Source of the DNA: Bryobacteraceae bacterium
Lineage (GTDB): Bacteria; Acidobacteriota; Terriglobia; Bryobacterales; Bryobacteraceae
Assembly (NCBI GenBank): GCA_025929455.1
Contig: JAICMB010000300.1
Span: forward strand, 1-5,089
Direction of reading: 5' to 3'
Length of the DNA stretch: 5,089 bases
A model generated the notes under the pieces. The model worked only from the letters and a program-made list of their open reading frames with translations, searched no databases and had not been told where the DNA came from. Shown here one piece after another: positions 3,885-5,089 of this stretch. The position numbers were made by a program, and so were the translations under genes. Every line of letters begins with the position of its first letter. Positions within the stretch are counted from its first letter, which is position 1.

Positions 3885-5089
3885 ATGAGGATCAAAATCA
3901 CGCGCTGGGCGGCCATGGGGACGTTGGCCGCTTACTCCGCGATAGGCAGTCGCAGCTACGGTATTGCCCATGCGCAGGACCTGACGCGGCGTAACGTGGT
4001 GAGCCGTCCGGCGCCGCAGACGCAGGGCTCGCAGCCGGTGTGGCGGTTCGATATACCGGCAGGACCGCTCGGTCCAGCTATAACAGGATTCGAGCAGGTG
4101 ACCGGAATCGCGGTTACAGCTGCCAACGATGGCATCCTCACCCTGCAGGGCCCGGGTGTTTCGGGTACTTACACGGCCGAGCAGGCGTTACGAAAACTTT
4201 TGGACGATACCGGCGTTATGTATCGGCTTGCAGCGTCGAACACCGTGTCGCTCGAACTGGCGGGCGTCGCAATTTCAGTTGACGTCACCGCCGCGATAGA
4301 CGCGCTGGCGACCGCCTCGCCGAAATACGCCCAGGCGCGGCTCGATACGCCGCAGACGATCACGGCCGTTTCTCAGAAGGTAATGCAGGAGCAGGGTGTC
4401 ACTACGCTGCGGGACGCGCTGCGTAACGTGGCGGGGATCAGCCTGGCGGCCGGCGAGGGCGGCGCGCAAGGCGACAATCTCACAATCCGCGGCTTCACCG
4501 CGCGCAACGATCTGTTCATTGACGGCATGCGCGATTTCGGCAGTTACTATCGCGACCCGTTCAATACGGAAGAAGTGGAAGTGCTGCAGGGCCCGTCGTC
4601 GGTGACGTTTGGGCGCGGTTCGACGGGCGGCGTTGTGAACCAGTCCTCCAAGACGCCGGGGCTGTCGCGCTTTGTTTCGGGCGACATGGATTTCGGTACC
4701 GACCGCACAGGGCGCGCAACGCTCGACATCGACCAGCCGCTCCCCAAGCTTGGGCCGGGCGCGGCTTTCCGGCTGAATCTCATGGCGGACGCGGGCGGCG
4801 TCGCCGGGCGCGATGTTGCGGAGAACCGTCGCTTCGGCATCGCTCCGTCCCTCGCGCTGGGCCTCGGTTCAACGACGCGTTGGACGTTCAGCTACTTTCA
4901 CCAGAACGCGGACGACATTCCGGACTACGGCATTCCCTGGCTGTTCAACGGTCCCGCTCCCGTGCCGCATAACAACTACTACGGGTTCGCGCACGGCAAT
5001 TACCTGCGCACGAACGACGATATCGGAACGATCCGCACCGAGCACGACGTGAACGCGCACGTCTCGCTGCGCAACCAGGTACGCTATGC
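3885..5089 (+). CDS. TonB-dependent siderophore receptor with STN domain (3' end outside window)
   Basis: An outer-membrane receptor that imports ferric siderophores using TonB energy. The frame is open from ATG 3885 to the last base, giving 401 residues, roughly half of a usual receptor. Residues 1-30 are a signal peptide ending AHA before QD. Residues ~54-125 resemble an STN domain (VWRFDIPAGPLGPAITGFEQ to the AEQALRKLLDDTGVMYRL stretch), as in FecA/FpvA-type transducing receptors. The plug is at ~154-258: TLRDALRNVAGISL, NLTIRGFTARNDLFIDGMRD, then VEVLQGPSSVTFGRGSTGGV. Beta-barrel strands start near 262. ISVDVTA (130-136) could be the TonB box between STN and plug. The DGMRDFGSYYRDPF stretch resembles catecholate siderophore receptors (Fiu-like), but the ligand cannot be fixed. 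No FecI/FecR pair lies upstream; one could be downstream, outside the window, or the STN domain may not signal. Iron (Fur) control is likely for the family, but only a weak Fur-like site is seen. Confidence 0.93.
   Translation, partial: MRIKITRWAAMGTLAAYSAIGSRSYGIAHAQDLTRRNVVSRPAPQTQGSQPVWRFDIPAGPLGPAITGFEQVTGIAVTAANDGILTLQGPGVSGTYTAEQALRKLLDDTGVMYRLAASNTVSLELAGVAISVDVTAAIDALATASPKYAQARLDTPQTITAVSQKVMQEQGVTTLRDALRNVAGISLAAGEGGAQGDNLTIRGFTARNDLFIDGMRDFGSYYRDPFNTEEVEVLQGPSSVTFGRGSTGGVVNQSSKTPGLSRFVSGDMDFGTDRTGRATLDIDQPLPKLGPGAAFRLNLMADAGGVAGRDVAENRRFGIAPSLALGLGSTTRWTFSYFHQNADDIPDYGIPWLFNGPAPVPHNNYYGFAHGNYLRTNDDIGTIRTEHDVNAHVSLRNQVRY

Noticed and set aside
3767..3994. Forward frame including ATG 3881
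   Set aside because: The ATG abuts the ribosome site too closely and the frame ends within the receptor's signal peptide and N-terminal region; the receptor frame from 3885 is clearly the coding one.
1..5089. CRISPR array, tRNA, insertion sequence or integrase
   Set aside because: No regularly spaced repeats, tRNA-like cloverleaf, terminal inverted repeats or recombinase motifs were seen on either strand.

Overview
The window looks like a chromosome segment from a moderately GC-rich proteobacterium, most likely Burkholderiales (Paraburkholderia, Caballeronia or Burkholderia type). This is inferred from the 62-67% GC I counted by hand in two 60-base samples of the GAF-ANTAR gene, and from the gene mix: GAF-ANTAR regulator, nitrilase-fold hydrolase, sugar-acid dehydratase-like enolase and an STN-type TonB receptor. 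No species can be named from the sequence alone. There are no tRNAs, rRNAs, insertion sequences, CRISPR arrays or integrases.

Layout. Bases 1-275 hold the C-terminal end of an unrecognised gene at about 50% GC, clearly lower than its neighbours. A 221-base gap follows. Bases 497-1264 (+) encode a GAF-ANTAR protein, a sensor joined to an RNA-binding antiterminator domain. About 30 bases later on the same strand, 1297-2154 encodes a carbon-nitrogen hydrolase with an intact Glu-Lys-Cys triad. These two look like an operon and recall the AmiR-amidase logic of an RNA-binding regulator next to an amide- or nitrile-hydrolysing enzyme. Converging on them is 2326-3585 (-), an enolase-superfamily (mandelate racemase/muconate lactonizing) enzyme whose active-site pattern fits an acid-sugar dehydratase. 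Divergent from it, and cut by the right edge, is 3885-5089 (+), the first 401 residues of a TonB-dependent siderophore receptor with signal peptide, STN domain, plug and the first barrel strands. Its frame is open to the last base.

Regulation is the most interesting layer. A 9-bp stem with one bulge and a six-base loop lies between the ANTAR gene and the hydrolase gene, and its 3' arm contains the likely GTG start codon. The dehydratase-like gene also has its start codon inside an inverted repeat. Neither gene has a clear Shine-Dalgarno sequence. The 299-base divergent region before the TonB receptor holds a TTGACA-type promoter candidate followed, almost exactly at the predicted transcript start, by an 11-bp stem-loop. 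That stem is fully paired only in the rightward transcript because of a U-G wobble. Further down there is another possible helix and a palindrome containing a perfect TATAAT.

The hydrolase and dehydratase-like enzyme could serve catabolism of a nitrogen-containing or sugar-acid substrate, with the GAF-ANTAR protein as sensor. The TonB receptor need not belong to that pathway. I see no clear evidence of an entirely new system; the start-codon hairpin beside an ANTAR gene is the best lead.
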